Shown: piece after piece, positions 46,390 to 58,106 of the stretch
How positions within the stretch are numbered: position 1 is the first letter of the stretch
Layout of the letters: every line of letters begins with the position of its first letter
NCBI RefSeq assembly: GCF_023278565.1
Contig: NC_064681.1
Coordinates: 2,480,001-2,544,000 of the forward strand
Origin: Colletotrichum lupini
Lineage: Eukaryota; Ascomycota; Sordariomycetes; Glomerellales; Glomerellaceae
DNA: 64,000 nucleotides
Direction: 5' to 3'
Notes under the pieces: model-generated
What the model saw: the letters and a program-made list of their open reading frames with translations, nothing else
Told to the model about the DNA's origin: nothing
The model's database searches: none
Translations under genes and position numbers: made by a program

Positions 46390-48845
46390 CTAGGCCTCGA
46401 TTTTCCTGCCCTTCCTGTCGACTCTGTCATCTCTGGGGTCGAAACCGCCTTTGCCCCAGGTGGCCCACTCGGGCGTCGCCTCGCCCATGTAATCCTCGGG
46501 CTTCCAGTCTCCGTCGGCGCCCCGCTCCTCTAGCAGCTCAAAGAAGCGCTGGTAGTCGATGCGCGGGTGCCACTTGCCATCTTTGTAGAACCGATCGCTC
46601 GCGAGCAGGACGCAGCAGCTGTGGGCGTGCTCTGCGGCGATGCCGTACTTGAGCCCCTTTTCGTTGAGCCTCTTCTCCAGCGCCGTCACGAACTCTTGGA
46701 CTTCCCAGTAAAAGGGGACGTTGGACATGCTCAGGCCGGCGTTGGACGCTGTCGAGGTGCCGCAATAGGTGACGCCCTTGATCTCGACGAAGCAAGGGAG
46801 GCCCTTCTCCACAAGCTGCGCGTAGCCCTCGACCTCGTCGTCGACGTTGAAGCCCTTGACCAGGGTCAGGCGGAAGACGGTGCGGTGCTTGAAGCGCTTC
46901 TCTCTGAGGATGTCGAGACACCGCTGGAAGCGCTCCCAGAAGTCTCGGTGCAGGGGGCGGTCGATCTTTCGGAGGGACTCCTTGTTGGACGCGTCGATGG
47001 AGACGTACAGCTGCGTCACAGCCTTTAGGGCGGCGAGCTGGTCCGGGTGCTGGGCATTGCAGACCAAGAAGGAGGAGATGCGCTCGGCGTGGAGCATACC
47101 GAGGAACTCGTTGATGTAAGGGTAGAAGATGGGCTCGCCGACGAGGGAGAGGGCGCAGTGCCGGATGCGCATGGCCTCGGCGAAGCGCTCGGCGCGGACA
47201 CCGGGTACGCCGCGGAGCATCTTGATCTTGTTGTAGTGGTTCGCCTTGACGCCATCAAAGATGAGCTCGGGCGGGTCGACGACCCAGCGCCAGGTCGTGC
47301 CGACGGGGTTGGTGCCGTGGCGCCAGCAGAAGACGCACTTGTTGGAGCACGAGAGCGACGGGGTCGTCTCCATACACTGGTGGGAGTTGATGCCGTAAAA
47401 GGAGTACTTGTAGCAGGAGCCGCGGCCGCGGAGGGCTGATTTCGTCCAACGGCAGATCTTGACGCCCGAGTGCGAGCCGACGATGGAGTAGCCCTGCTTC
47501 GTGAGCGAGGCGTACGTGGGCGAATTCTTGGGGACCATCTCCTTGGCGGCGTTAAGAGGGGTCTTCTTCGCGACCGTCTTGCCGTATGTTGTAAAGTCCA
47601 CGGCTATAGGCGCCGCTGCTCCAGCCGTTGCCGTTGCCGATTTAGCTGCGCGGCCGTTTGTGGCTGCGTCGGGGTTGGAGCTCTTCATGATGCGCCCTAG
47701 GTCTTCGACGTCATCAATGTTCTTGCGGCTCTTGAGCTTCTCGGGCTTCACTTCGGAGTCCTCGATCAACACCTCGTCGTCGTCTTCAGCTGCAGACTCA
47801 TCGTCACTTTCCTCAGGGGCACCGCTTCCTGGGAGTCCTTCTCCCAGGCTGCCAGTCTTAGCCAGCATGCCGAGAACATCGACGACGCCCTCGGACCATT
47901 CAGACAAGCGTTCAGTGTAGTCTCTCTTCGTGTCGCCCATTCCGACAGGGAAGGCTCTCTTCCGGGCCGTCAGCTTCGCCATCCACTTATCGACCTGCTT
48001 GGCCTGGAAACAGAATCCATCCTCTTCCGTCGGCCAGCCCTCCCTATCACCAAAGCCAAAGACGGAGTATCCGAGCAGCGAGGACAACGGCGCGGTGTCG
48101 ATACGGAAGTCATGGTGGGTCTCCTGAAGGTGCTCCAAGAAGGTGTCGTTGATGGTGTCGATGTTGTAGCTTGGCAGGAGGAACAGGTAAAAGAGATCTG
48201 CGGGGTCCTCTTCCGACTTGGGCGGGGTGATGAAATAGTCGTCAAAGTCGACCTCGGCAAGATCCAGCACCTCAGGAGCCATGAACGAGCAGTCGGTCTC
48301 CGCAGCGACCTTTTGCAGCTCCTTCTCCAGACCCTCTGCATACCCCTTTGCGATCTTGGGCGTGTTTGCGGTGATGCTTGAAAAGAAGACCAGAGGCCTG
48401 ACCTTGCGGACCAGAGCCTCTCCCTTTGCGTCGTTAGAAGAAGTTCGCTTGACGATTCCGCCTTTTATCCTTTTGGGTCCGTTCGACTTTGGCGCTTTCG
48501 ACTCGACAATAGGGCTCGGGGGGCTTGGTTTGACATCCTTCTTCTTCGTCTCCTCCACAGGCTTCGTCTCGGGCTTCTCTCTATTGTAGGCCTTGGGCAG
48601 GGCCTTCAATTCGCTCTTCTCTTCGATAGAATGGAGGTAGAAGCGCAGAATCAAGAGTCCAAAGGCCGTGAACAAGATCACAGGTATGCGAACTTGCTGC
48701 CAAACATCGTGGATGTCTACGCGCAAGAAAAGCAGAATGAGCGGTTGAACGAGAAACAGAGGTGGCGGGAGGCACCAAAGGCAAGAAGAGCCAACTCACC
48801 GTTCAACATGGCCTTGAAGCCTACGGGCTGAAGAGTGGAAGCCAT
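46390..48845 (-). CDS. TYW1: S-adenosyl-L-methionine-dependent tRNA 4-demethylwyosine synthase
   Basis: TYW1 makes the tricyclic core of wybutosine in tRNA-Phe, condensing N1-methylguanosine-37 with pyruvate by radical chemistry. Exons 48800-48845 and 46390-48716 give 790 residues. Seen: an N-terminal membrane anchor (about 23-45, IPVILFTAFGLLILRFYLH), a Lys/Pro-rich linker, a flavodoxin-like domain (about 115-290; FFSSITANTPKIAKGYAEGL), an acidic linker, then the radical-SAM domain with Cys-x3-Cys-x2-Cys (CSNKCVFC, about 472) flanked by QCMETTPS and WRHGTNPVGT, and the TYW1 C-terminal SCCVLLA and WATWGKGGFDP motifs. The frame of exon 2 opens without an ATG; splicing to MASTLQPVGF supplies the start. 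Confidence 0.95.
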
Positions 48846-49534
48846 TGGTGCTGCGACGGAGCGCGGTGCTCGAAGACGAGCTATGCGCGGATTGTTTCGT
48901 CACTTTTTGGAGGAACGCGCCTTGAGGTTGTGATTTCTTTCAAGTTGCACATGAGCAGTGGCGGGGTGTGCGAAATGGGCTTTGACCAGTGGGTGCGAGC
49001 GCAATTGCAATAATTATTTCAAGTGTCAAACTTTCCCAGTGGCTGACCTGGGTGTTTAGTGGTGCCCCGCCAAAGAAATTTAGGCCTGGCCCTGCACCTC
49101 ATCGACCCCGCCATTAGCGTCTTTGGGGTTCCCCAGTTGCTGACCATTGGCATTGAATGGCACCTCGGCCGGCTGGAGGGCATCTCAAGGTGAGAACACC
49201 ATGACTAAGACAGGAGCCCGCCTTTATCGAGAAGCTGTTTGCAAAAATTAGGTTGAAGTCAAATTCTCTAAACGATTTAGGCTTGTAACTCGAACCGAAA
49301 TCTACGTGTTGCGCTTGAATCAAATTTCAATGCTGCTGGATACATAATAGATGCCTACATTGCTGATGGTGGATATCACACCAGATTAATCACTAATATG
49401 TACTGGTCAAGAGACCGCACGGGAGCTTGACTGGTGTACAGGGAATAGACCCAGTTGTGCCCATGGAGGCAACCATTTGCTCAGCATGAGACTGAGTCGC
49501 TGTTGATTTTGGTTTTTCATGTCGATTCAGTTGT
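48846..49534. other. Intergenic region TYW1/SSU1
   Basis: 689 bp between tandem minus-strand genes: the TYW1 promoter on the left, the SSU1 3' region on the right. Nothing else seen. Confidence 0.45.
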
Positions 49535-51016
49535 TCAAACTCTTCTATCCGATCCTGCCTGCGCTTGCTTGTCTCGAAGATCCTTCAGGCACGGCGCAAA
49601 GAAAATTTCCCCAGAAATAGCCTGATGAAGTGTTCTCACCGCAACCAGCAGCCAGAGGAAGCATACAGAGAGCGAGAAGATCTGCCAGGAGAGATCAGCA
49701 AAACCGGACGGATAATCATCGACAGGCACGAGAGGGAGACAAACCATGGTCATGACCCTGAAAAAGGGGCTGTCCAAGTCCTGGGCCAGCATGCCGGTGC
49801 AGGTCGCCAACACGCCCAGCGGGAACGTAAACCCCCACCAACCCATGTTGAAAGGAATCTTCTCCATTGTAGCAAGGCTGATAAGAGCAAACGACAACCA
49901 GACGAGGGCGAAGCCCCACATGACGAGCGCCAGGAAGAGTCCGATAAAGTAGAGAATCTCTCCGCCGTGCACCGCCTCCGGAGCCGCCACCGTCAGAGCC
50001 GCAGTCTGGGGGAAGAGCTTCAGGGACACCTTTCCGAGCTGCTGGATGCCGAAGCCGCCCTGCCCCAGGGGTCCGATGGGCAGGAACACGGAGACGATGG
50101 CCTCTTTGGGCGGGAGGCTGTGGATCGTCAGGCGGTGGAAGTAGAGCGCGAGGACCATGCCCGAGAAGCAGATGCCGATACCCCAGAGAACGTAGGATGC
50201 GATCAGGGTTGTGAAGGCGTGAGATGGGTTTGAGAGGGCCTCGGCGACGATGCCGCCAGTTGAAGATGCGACTACGACTGGGACGATTGGGAGAAGACTT
50301 GCGGCTGTTACTGCCTGAAGTCCCGGACGGTGTTGATGAATCCTTCGGAACATGGTTGATCAGTCTCGAATTTGAACGTTGTGTGGTGAGGTCACTTACA
50401 TGACGAATGGCACCGAAATGCATGTTGCCATTGACAGAGCGGCATCAAGCCACCAAAATGCCCATGCCCAATTCACCACCCACTGGCCCCAGGCAGGTGC
50501 ACACACGAATATCATCATGTTGATTATGGCTGGCCACAGAGATTAGTATATCCTGTGGTGTGGGGAGAACTTCGCGACTAACTGGCAAACCCCATAGGGA
50601 AACAGCCAAGAAACATGGACTGGGCAGGGTGTACAACCATGGCCTTCCAGATCTCGGGGTACAATGCGTACCGCAGCACTGTGATGACGGTGAATACGGT
50701 AAACAGAGCGATGTTGAGCACGAAAAAGGCACCGGCAAGACCATGTGAGATCCATGTTGCGTTGTAAGGCAGGTTGTGAAGGAGAACTGAGACTATCCCC
50801 GTTCCCATTGTAACCGCAAACCATCTGCATTATGTTAGACACACTTTAGTTCATCATTGCCTCTCGAAAGTTTGCTTACGAGGGTGTGAAGTTCCTGACA
50901 ATTCTCCTCCAACCTACGTTTTCCTTATTACAAGGCGTACATGAGGTCGGGGCATCTTGACAAGAACTTTGTTGCGCTCCCGACTGAATTGTCGAGGTCG
51001 CGCTAACAATAGCCAT
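49535..51016 (-). CDS. SSU1: Sulfite efflux pump SSU1 (TDT/SLAC1 family)
   Basis: Ssu1 exports sulfite across the plasma membrane. Exons 50880-51016, 50583-50824, 50400-50529, 49745-50342 and 49535-49681 give 417 residues. Seen: a Ser/Cys/Gln-rich cytoplasmic N-terminus, then GWRRIVRNFTPSWFAVTMGTG, the family signature around NLPYNATW, about ten hydrophobic helices, GPLGQGGFGIQ, EKIPFNMGWWGFTFPLGVL and a C-terminal GEIFFAPCLKDL, all SSU1-like. The last intron (49682-49744, 63 nt) is a multiple of three and free of stops, so retention would insert 21 residues before the last helix. The first exon start (MAIVSATS) is the first in-frame ATG. Head-to-head with cysteine dioxygenase. Confidence 0.9.
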
Positions 51017-51928
51017 AGCCTAGAAGAGCACCTAAGAGACCAGATGACTTCAACGAAATTCTGTTCCTGAATCTGCCTATTAGTGGCTGAACAACTCAAT
51101 GGCGATTTCTTTCTGTTACAGAAGATGTAGCAAAATAATTGACAAGAGTTCACCCGCGCAACAATGAAGAAGGAATTTCAGGGCGGCAAGTGTCCCTATG
51201 ACTCTGGCTCTCTTACCTAAGGTTAAGCCGTTTCCTAGCGTGAGTAATCTAGACGAACCCATTCTGGTAACTAGCCCCACACCGGATCCGCTCAGCTGAC
51301 TCTGAGGCGGTGCGGCTATCGGCCAACGCCGGCAGCGATCCACCCATTCAACTGGCAAGATGAGAATTTCATGTTGTCAAGAATTCGTTTTGATATCAAA
51401 AATCTCCATGAAAATCTCTTGACTAGATATAGTCCCGTGAAACTCTAACAAGGCCCATCTCGTCTGGTGTTTGGCCATCTGACCCCCAAAAGTATCGGAG
51501 CTCACCGTCGCCTATCAGCGGCTTTGCCGGGATCCCTCGACCTTGGTAAAGTAGGTTATCTCGTCCAACCAGAGGCGCCTATTGTTGGAGACCAGTCCAC
51601 CAGACGTCAAATTGGTCGCCGACTAATTGTCCGCTGCGCTCTGGCAACGTGGACAGATTGCCCTGTCTCAAAGAGAAAAGTCAGGACCGACGAGACGACC
51701 CACCCGCCGAAGTCGGATCATCCAGTAGTTCCGCCAGTCCCGCCCGTTTCTATCAGGTAATGCCAGCCAGGCCCGGTCACCGGGTAGATTCGTAACACCG
51801 ACGAGCAAAAAGAGTCCAGCCCCCCGCACGACACATTCCCAACAGAACCATCCAAAGCAACAATCGTCCAAGCACCACCACCAACAACATCACCAACAGC
51901 ACCAACTTGATAGCATTCCATAGCAACC
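51017..51928. promoter_or_regulatory. Shared bidirectional promoter SSU1/cysteine dioxygenase
   Basis: 912 bp separate the two start codons. Seen: an ACGTCA half-site at 51604-51609 beside an inverted CCAAT box (ATTGG, 51611-51615), and a near-perfect palindrome CCCGGT-C-ACCGGG at 51772-51784, 145 bp before the cysteine dioxygenase ATG. No regulator is known from the sequence; co-regulation of the pair is inference. Confidence 0.55.
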
Positions 51929-52688
51929 ATGGCCGTCGATATCCTGACCAAGATCACCTCCGCCTTCGGGCATAACCTCAAGACCGATGTTAATCGGTTC
52001 GACGAGCTCGTATTGGGATTGAAGGAGGCGCTTGGCCCGTCGTCGGGACTTGATTCGGCAGACGTCGATGTCAATGAGTTGATGAAATTAATGGAAGAGT
52101 ATAACACAACGGAAAGCGAATGGGTACAATTTGCATTCGCTGAGAAGAGCATGGGATACACCCGCAACCTCGTTGACGAAGGCAACGGCAAGAGCAACCT
52201 GGTGAGTCTACTTGTGGCCACAACTTCGTGGCATCAGGTAATATCATGGCTAACGCCACACAGCTTGTGCTTGTCTGGTCGCCAGGCAAGGGAAGCCCCA
52301 TCCACGATCACGGCAATGCGCATTGCCTGATGAAGATTCTGAAAGGCGATCTCACTGAGATCCGCTACGCCTTCCCAGAAGGCAACGAAGAACAACCAAT
52401 GCAAATCATCTCTGAAAGAACACACAAGGAGAATGCGGTGGCATATATGGCAGACGAACTTGGCGTCCACCGAGTCTGCAACAAGGGCAGCGACTTCGCT
52501 GTCTCCCTTCACCGTAGGAATTACCTCGCCGTCTCTGCCGTAGCATGACTGACCACTTCGTAGTCTACACCCCTCCCAACGTTGCCAAGGGTGGTTGCAA
52601 CATCTTCAATGAGAAGACGAGCAAGAGGAGCCATGTAGCCAAGTGCGGCTACTACTCGGCGTACGGCCGCCGACTGCCGAAGCAGTAA
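51929..52688 (+). CDS. CDO1: Cysteine dioxygenase type I
   Basis: Cysteine dioxygenase oxidises L-cysteine to cysteine sulfinate, the first step towards sulfite and taurine-type products. Exons 51929-52201, 52264-52513 and 52564-52688 give 215 residues. Seen: the cupin iron ligands His-x-His in SPIHDHGNAHC and the third histidine in ELGVHRVCN, the cysteine of AHC (position of Cys93 in the rat enzyme), and the tyrosine of LYTPPN (position of the rat Cys-Tyr cofactor tyrosine, Tyr157), so the crosslink could form. The N-terminal helical segment LMKLMEEYNTTESEWVQFAFAE is also conserved. The neighbour is the sulfite pump SSU1, divergent. Confidence 0.95.
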
Positions 52689-53456
52689 ATGGTGATGGTG
52701 TCGATGTTCTTTTCTCGTCCTGGGCGTTTGCGTATTTGGCTTCGATGACAATCCGAACTTGGATTTATCCTGTTTGATATACAATTGAGGGATGCCGAGA
52801 GCCGCAGAGCGCTCGTCGGTAGACTGATGGATGATGATGGCATGAATGCTCTATCCACCGTATATAGTGGATAGATACCGTCGGCGAGCTCAACCTGCCG
52901 CGTTTCCGTATGTTTTTTGGGTACCATAAGATAGCAGATTCATCACAGAATTACCTGAGACAAGAAAATATGAATGAAGTGAGGTTGTGAAGGTGCAAGA
53001 GCCGCAGAGTCGTCGTCGTTGGCCAGAGACCACCCAGACGGGCCCGAAGGCAGGTCACGTGAGATGTCGTGATTTTGCAACTCACGGTGATTGGTTTGTG
53101 TGGGTCTTTTTGACGATGGCGTGCTTGCACGAGGTGACCAGATGGAGAATGACTCAGCCACAGGCTTGCATCTTTTCAGCCACAGCACCAGCCTCATGCT
53201 GCTGGTGTAAGAGAATCCCTGTGTCGATCCCATCACTCCGGGTACGCGAGAGACGCGTCTATCGCGTCTGGTTCGATTTGTGAGAGGTCCCAATTGTCCT
53301 ACCCAGTTTCGGCACGCCAGATCTGGAATCGTTCGGTACCAACCTGTCACTTTCCCTTAGCTGACAGCTTTCCCCAATCCGCTCTTCTGTTTCACGAATT
53401 AGTACCCATCCGGCCCCAGAATACGGCCCCAGAGCCCGGGGGCTCGGACATTGAGG
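52689..53456. other. Intergenic region cysteine dioxygenase/HLTF-like gene
   Basis: 768 bp between tandem plus-strand genes. No gene or clear site recognised. Confidence 0.45.
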
Positions 53457-56400
53457 ATGCCACCCAAGAAGCGCAGCATCGCTGTCATCGACCTTGTCAG
53501 TAGCGATGGCGAAGACTCATCCGTCCAACGACCCAGCAAAAGGCCGGCTAGCCATCGCTTGGGCCCCAGTCCAGCCAGCGGCAGGGTTTACGGAAATACC
53601 CCATCAAGCTCCCAGCCCCATTTGAGCTCAGGTGCTCTTGCTCCTCGCTCTTCGACTCAGTCTATTGACAACGATGACGACCTTGTCGATTTGACCCAAG
53701 CTCCGGATGGCCCACCAAGAGAACTTTATGGGATTCTCGGTACGGCATTTGGGCGTTTCGTAGGGGTTTTCCCAGTATGCTGATCCGATATTATAGACAA
53801 CAAGATTGTCGGCGTTCGCTACTACAATGGATATGCCTCTGCAGGCGAGGTGGTCGTATGTATGAGAGAACCCAGTAATCAGGTACTAAATCACAACTAT
53901 CACAAGCTCAGAGAATCATTTTCCAATTTGAGCTTTCGTCTTTGCCGTCAGATATCTAACATGACCATAGTATGATCGCAATGCCATCCGAGTGTGTAAC
54001 GTCATGGGCGCCCAGATCGGCCATCTTCCACGCAAAGTAGTTGAAAAGCTAGCGCCATACGTTGTACGTACTTTGATCCAACATCTAATCGTTACTAAAT
54101 CCTGTGCTAGGATCGGGATGAGATCGCAATAGAAGCTATTCTTACAGGGGAGAAGGGCATGTTTGACTGCCCCATTCGTCTACAGCTCTATGGTTCGAGC
54201 AACCCAGTCGACCGCTCGGCGTTGGAGGACAAGCTAAAGAAGGACAAACTGCTCAAGGCTAGAGAACTTAAGCAGACGAGAGCCGAGGCAGAAGCGCAGA
54301 GAAAGATGCTAGGCATCAAGGGCAGCCAGTCTACAATTGGGTTGAACCCTGCTGAGCCAGAGGTGTCTCTGGAGGACCTGGCCCAAGCCAGTCAGGCAAT
54401 TTCGAGCCGTCCACGCGGTGATGCCGTCAAGTCGCTCGTAATGGACGAGGACTTCTTGTCCAAAATGCCGATGGCAGAGCAGCCCGCCGTTCTTGAGTCG
54501 ACATTACTGCCATACCAATTACAGGTGAGCCCTCTCGAGCTTTATGCATGCTGGTCTACGGGCTACAAGCCCCTTCCCCCCTCAATTCATACGTATCGAG
54601 AGTTTTCAGGGTCACAGTGCACTTTGGCTGATCGTGACACAGGGTCTGGCGTGGATGATGTCGAAAGAGAACCCCCAGATGCCTCCTAAGGGCTCTCAGG
54701 AGAGTGTCCAACTGTGGAAATGGCATCCGAACGGCCGTAACTTGTACCACAATATGGCCACGAACTTCGTGGTACAGAGTGCACCCAAGCTCCTTTCGGG
54801 TGGCATACTAGCGGACGACATGGGTCTTGGTAAGACTTTACAACTCATCAGCTTGATCTTGACTGGAGGGGGCGGTCCGACGCTCATCGTTGCTCCGTTG
54901 AGCGTCATGAGCAACTGGGATCAACAGATCCGCAAGCATGTCAAAAAGGAGCATCTGCCCAAGATCTTTACCTATCATGGAAATAACAAGGCCACCAAGA
55001 ATGAGTTGGCCAAGTATCAAGTTGTCATCACCAGCTACAACAAGCTTGCCCAGGAGGGAGGCCAGGAAAAGGCCATCGCACCTTTACCACCCCTTGTCGC
55101 CACAAATTGGACTCGCGTCGTACTTGACGAAGGTCACACGATCCGAAACGCAAAGACCAAGGCTGCCATAGCTTGTCGAAAGCTCAACGCTAAATCCAGA
55201 TGGGTCCTGACCGGAACTCCAATGTAAGTGTGCCGTGGATGGATTCAACCAAACTGAGCATACTCAGGCTTACTGTCACTAGCATCAATAGTATCAAGGA
55301 CTTCCAGTCCTTGCTCCAGTTCCTTGGAATCAACGGTGGCGTCGAGCAACCTGCCATTTTCACCAGCGTGATCGCACGGCCCCTTGCCCAAGGGAACGAG
55401 ACGGCAGAGGCTCTCCTACAGCTATTAATGCGAGATCTCTGCCTGCGACGCAAGAAAGACATGAAATTCGTCGACTTGAAGCTTCCGCCCAAGACGGAAT
55501 ACGTCCACCGCATTGCCTTCAGGCCAGACGAGAAAAGCAAGTACGAAGCATTGCTGTAAGTCGCCCGTGTTACCACTTGAGGGACCAAGCTCATGCATCA
55601 ACATAGGTCCGAAGCACAAATTGCGCTTGAAAAGTACCAAAACAACACTGGCGGGAAGGGCCAATTTCAAAGTGTACTGGAGCGCCTTCTCCGCCTTCGT
55701 CAGGTGTCAGTATTGCCCGCTCTTAATGAATCGGCCCTACCTAACATTCCCTCAGATGCAACCACTGGACGCTCTGCCGCAAAAGAATCTCCGATCTTCT
55801 TGAGGCCCTCGAAGGCCAATCTGTCGTTATTCTCAACTCGGAAAACACCAAGATCCTCCAAGAGGCGCTTCGTCTTTTTATCGAAACCCAGGAAGACTGT
55901 GCCGTTTGCCTCGATACTCTGAGCGGCCCTGTCATCACGCATTGCAAGCATGTCTTCTGTCGCGGCTGTATTTCAAAGGTCATTCAGACGCAGGGCAAGT
56001 GTCCCATGTGTCGTAACAAGCTCGATGAAGACGCGCTTCTGGAGCCCGCCCCGGAGGGCGGCGAAGAGGAAGATGAGAACTTTGATGCCGACGCGAAGAG
56101 TTCCAAGACCGAGGCTCTCCTCAAGATTCTACAGGCTACAACCAAAAATCCCGACTCCAAGGTCATCATCTTCTCGCAATGGACTTCGTTCTTGACTATC
56201 ATTCAGAACCAACTCGTGGAGGCCGGCTATAAGTTCACCCGCATCGATGGCTCCATGACGGCGCCGAAACGAGACGCCGCAATTCATGCCCTGGACAACG
56301 ACCCGGAGACGCGCGTGATGCTCGCGAGTTTGGCCGTCTGCAGCGTCGGTCTCAATCTAGTGTCGGCGGATACGGTGATTCTTGCAGACAGCTGGTGGGC

Positions 56401-56620
56401 GCCGGCCATTGAGGACCAGGCAGTGGATCGTGTGCACCGCCTGGGTCAGAAGAGACCTACAACTGTGTGGCGTCTTGTTATGGAGGGGACTGTTGAGGAG
56501 CGCGTGCTGGATATCCAGCTGGAGAAGCGGACGCTGGTCGGCAAGGCGTTCCAAGAGAAGAACAAGGGGAAGAAGACTCAGGAGACCCGCATGGCGGATG
56601 TGAAGAAGCTGCTTGGTTGA
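53457..56620 (+). CDS. HIRAN-SNF2-RING DNA translocase (HLTF/Rad5 family)
   Basis: Exons 53457-53739, 53797-53882, 53971-54063, 54111-54524, 54643-55223, 55283-55555, 55607-55705 and 55756-56620 give 897 residues. Seen in order: acidic [11 protein letters not shown] start, HIRAN domain (about 90-185; [26 protein letters not shown]), SNF2 ATPase with [10 protein letters not shown] (Walker A), DEGH box and TGTPI, a C3HC4 RING finger (about 650-690; CAVCLDTL...[10 protein letters not shown]...CPMC) inserted between the two helicase lobes, and the C-terminal helicase lobe with FSQWTSFL and [14 protein letters not shown]. This is the layout of HLTF and yeast Rad5, ubiquitin ligases/fork remodelers that act on PCNA in damage tolerance. 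It may be the HLTF-like paralogue found beside Rad5 in many moulds. Exon 7 ends at 55705 to give LRQVCNHWTLC. Confidence 0.9.
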
Positions 56621-57806
56621 AGAGCGTTGAAGGAGGTCGCAGTGCTAAAGTAGTCAGAAGTCTGACTCGTCTGAAAGTTCGATGTGCGGCAAGGCATTGC
56701 TAGAGCAACATGATGTATCCATACTTGTATTTCTCATTCAGAGCCAAGAAGGGCTTTAGACATTATTCGAGGTGGCTCAACCTTGCATGTATTACCGCAA
56801 AACATATGGAACAGTCCCTCCATCAACTTTAGAACCACAGGAAAAGATATTCTTAAGTTACCTATCTGCAATCCCGGCGCTTTCACAACGGTCTACCCAC
56901 CCGAGTATATTGCGAGGCCTCAGACAACTAACTATAAGACTTCCTACCTCTAATCATAACTCCTACAACTCTTCTCGCTAGTCAGGATTCGCAGAAAACT
57001 CCCAGTACGAAATAGACCATAATCGCTTCGCCACCCATTTGAACTCAAAATGAGTTATGCAAACAGCACGCTTTGGCCAGGTGGTTCAACCCAAGTTTCG
57101 TCCAGTCCGATCCCAATATCCAGGGGATCTCGCCCACGGAATATTCCAGATTGTCGGGACTCGAGACCGCCGCAGAGTGGTCTGTGCAAGGATGATATGA
57201 GGAGGCCAATCTACTACAGAGTACAACTCATGGGGCAGATCCGAAACTCTGAGATTCTTCTTAGCACCTTATCCACTTGGCATACTTTCCACTACATCCG
57301 TACAGATCTAAGCAATACGAGGACGGATACTCGCTTCATACGTTTGCGGTGGGCCGCAAGCTGGGCCATGGCTCAGTTGTAATTACCCTCTCTACATTGC
57401 GACCTACTCGTTCTCGGCTTCGAGTCATGAATGTAAACGGAGCTAAATGAAACCTTAAACTAGTACGTCTTACGGATAAGTGACACTGCATCGGGAGGGA
57501 TGGGAAAGAACGTAGCGTACGGGGAAGCGTAAACACCGAGCTTGCGATCACGAGAGACTTGTACCAATTACAAGCTATTTACATTGCTTCAGGCAGATGC
57601 ATATCAGGGGTATATAACTCATCGTCATGTCTCACCCTCAGAGGATGTATCCGTACCACCAGCCAACAGCTCATAGCCCTTGCTTCACATCAACTCAGCA
57701 ACTTCAATTGAAAACGCAAGATACTACATCCCTTCAGCTCGAAGTAGTCCTCTCTGAAAACCCAACCATATCTTCCTTCAGGCCATAACCTCAAGAACAA
57801 CCCAAA
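56621..57806. other. Intergenic region HLTF-like gene to small secreted protein gene
   Basis: 1186 bp. A TATATAA element at 57611-57617 lies 190 bp before the next start codon. No convincing gene in the rest. Confidence 0.45.
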
Positions 57807-58106
57807 ATGAAGTTCACCCTCCTCCTCACCGTGGCCTCATCCCTGGCCATCGCCAGTGCCAAAACCTGCCAATGGACCCGGAAATCATGCAGTCCCAACG
57901 GCGGCCAAATCTCCATGCAAGCCTGGATCGACCACTCCCGCGAACTCTGCACACGGATCGGCGGTTCCCCTCAAGGCATCTACAGCGACCAGGTCGTCTG
58001 TGATGCTCCAGGCACCTTTGTGCCGAGACGTCTCCCGGCGACGTTTGATGGCAAGAGTTATCAGTGCTGCATTTCTTGCCCTGGAGATGAGAGAGGGAGC
58101 TGTTAA
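57807..58106 (+). CDS. Small secreted cysteine-rich protein (candidate effector)
   Basis: A single-exon 99-residue protein. Seen: a signal peptide (MKFTLLLTVASSLAIASA, about residues 1-18), then a mature chain of about 81 residues with 8 cysteines including a CC pair, no transmembrane segment and no known motif. Eight cysteines in a short secreted chain suggest four disulfides. I do not recognise the family; effector, toxin-like or antimicrobial roles are only possibilities. The coding run is short but the signal peptide, an Ala/Ser start context (CAAAATGA) and the even cysteine number support a real gene. Confidence 0.72.
   Translation: MKFTLLLTVASSLAIASAKTCQWTRKSCSPNGGQISMQAWIDHSRELCTRIGGSPQGIYSDQVVCDAPGTFVPRRLPATFDGKSYQCCISCPGDERGSC

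Noticed and set aside
49565..50233. Plus-strand frame opposite SSU1
   Set aside because: Antisense to the conserved SSU1 membrane domain; hydrophilic and without family resemblance.
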